Origin: Syngnathus acus
Lineage: Eukaryota > Chordata > Actinopteri > Syngnathiformes > Syngnathidae
Direction of reading: 5' to 3'
Assembly (NCBI RefSeq): GCF_901709675.1
Contig: NC_051088.1
Location: 7,961,693 to 8,025,692, forward strand
Length of the DNA: 64,000 nt
Shown: piece by piece, positions 63,196 through 64,000 of the stretch
Position numbering within the stretch: position 1 is the first letter of the stretch
Layout: each line of letters opens with the position of its first letter
The notes under the pieces: model-generated
What the model saw: only the letters and a program-made list of their open reading frames with translations
What the model was told of the DNA's origin: nothing
Databases searched by the model: none
Program-made: the position numbers and the translations under genes

Positions 63196-64000
63196 TATAC
63201 TAAAAACTGATTGAAGCTTAGTGGTTCAACTCTTTGTATTATACTAAAGCATGAAATCATGATGTACAAACAGTTTTTCGGTAATTATTTACATTCTTTT
63301 CAATTACCGTTTTTTTCCTTGTATAATGCGCAAAATTTAACTAATTTATTGTCCTAAAATCTGGGGTGCGCATTATACATGGCTACAAAAAAAAAGAAAA
63401 AAAAAAGTTTATTTTTTTATTTTTTTAAGAAAATCATGGTACAACAATTTTTGAAGAAAATCTTGTCACGGATGGTTCTTTAAACGTCACTTTCCTCTCT
63501 TTTCATTTTAACCTAACTGATCGCGGTGGTGCCTTTCTGGGCAGTCGGAGAAATCAACGCCAACAAAAGTTTATTTATTTAAAAAAAAATACATCCAGCC
63601 TAGTTAAGAAATCACCAGAAAGATCACCATGACAATTGTGAATAATAAATAAATAAATATTATATATATTATATATATTATTATTATAATAATAAATAAT
63701 TGTGATAAATAACTGGAACATCACTCAAATATTGGTGATCCCGTTGAGAGTCTCACATATATATAAAATTATACACACACACATATATATATATATATAT
63801 GTGTGTGCGTGTGTGTGTGTAATTTACTACGGAAGCCCGTCAGGCATCGTGACAAAGTAAGTTATTTTGGCCTTTTTACATCTAATATTTTATTTGATGA
63901 CTTTATTTAATTTCATCGAGTTCGTTTTATTCATATAGTTCATTTTAATCAGTAGTTAACTGTGAATACTTGGTTGGTTATTACGCAGGTGTGTGTAATC

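Larger units (their letters stand above)
56289..64000 (+). repeat. Direct array of ~2.8-kb blocks (three copies, last cut by window end)
   Basis: Block starts are marked by TATAAAATTATACACACAC, a TA/GT microsatellite and ATTTACTACGGAAGCCCGTC, at 56421, 59207 and 63822. Block 1 is 2,786 bp. Block 2 is 4,615 bp because of a 1,838-bp transposon plus its duplicated TA; without it the block is about 2,775 bp. The copies differ at few positions, so the duplication is recent. The left boundary falls at a (TA)n microsatellite. The blocks contain only transposon debris and internal monomers, no gene. Confidence 0.92.

Overview
The window is nuclear DNA of a ray-finned fish, almost certainly a percomorph teleost. 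It has intron-split vertebrate genes with GT-AG junctions, long GT, GGAA and TA microsatellites, and teleost-type SINE, hAT-like and LTR debris. A syngnathid-like (pipefish or seahorse) genome is a guess from the SINE type only. No rRNA, CRISPR array or prokaryotic operon is present.

Five protein-coding loci are supported. (1) The 3' part of SLC35E2 (+, 974-3880; its 5' exons lie outside the window). (2) GPR61 (+, intronless CDS 13425-14822). (3) GNAI3 (+, eight coding exons, 18368-29503, 354 aa). (4) GNAT2, cone transducin alpha (-, eight exons, 37263-33596, 350 aa), convergent with GNAI3. (5) AMPD2 (+, 18 exons, 42128-54980, 827 aa), divergent from GNAT2. The order GPR61-GNAI3-GNAT2-AMPD2 is the order I recall for human 1p13.3, which supports the orthology calls. 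GPR61, Gi and transducin belong to receptor and G-protein signalling; AMPD2 is purine metabolism. Their linkage is ancestral, not an operon.

Region by region: 0-1 kb holds an inverted-repeat (foldback) element carrying scrambled SLC35E2 sequence. 4-13 kb is intergenic, with degenerate telomere-like repeats (6.5-7.65 kb and 12.04-12.17 kb), a hAT-like element split by a tRNA-like cluster, and a solo LTR. 15-18 kb is mostly unique, with one perfect 22-bp hairpin. GNAI3 spans 18-29.5 kb; its terminal exon is duplicated, and a 1.1-kb block next to the duplicate also occurs in intron 1. 29.5-33.6 kb and 37.3-42.1 kb are intergenic. 56.3 kb to the window end is a direct array of 2.8-kb blocks, each with nested 546-bp monomers. 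One block is interrupted by a TA-flanked 1.84-kb transposon that itself contains six copies of a 251-bp satellite.

The points most worth a second look are: the GNAI3 terminal exon (duplicated, a TG microsatellite at its acceptor, and isoleucine in place of the pertussis-toxin cysteine); the nested satellite and transposon array with its intact empty site; and the SLC35E2-carrying foldback element. All exon boundaries were inferred by eye from family knowledge, reading frame and splice consensus, not from transcripts.
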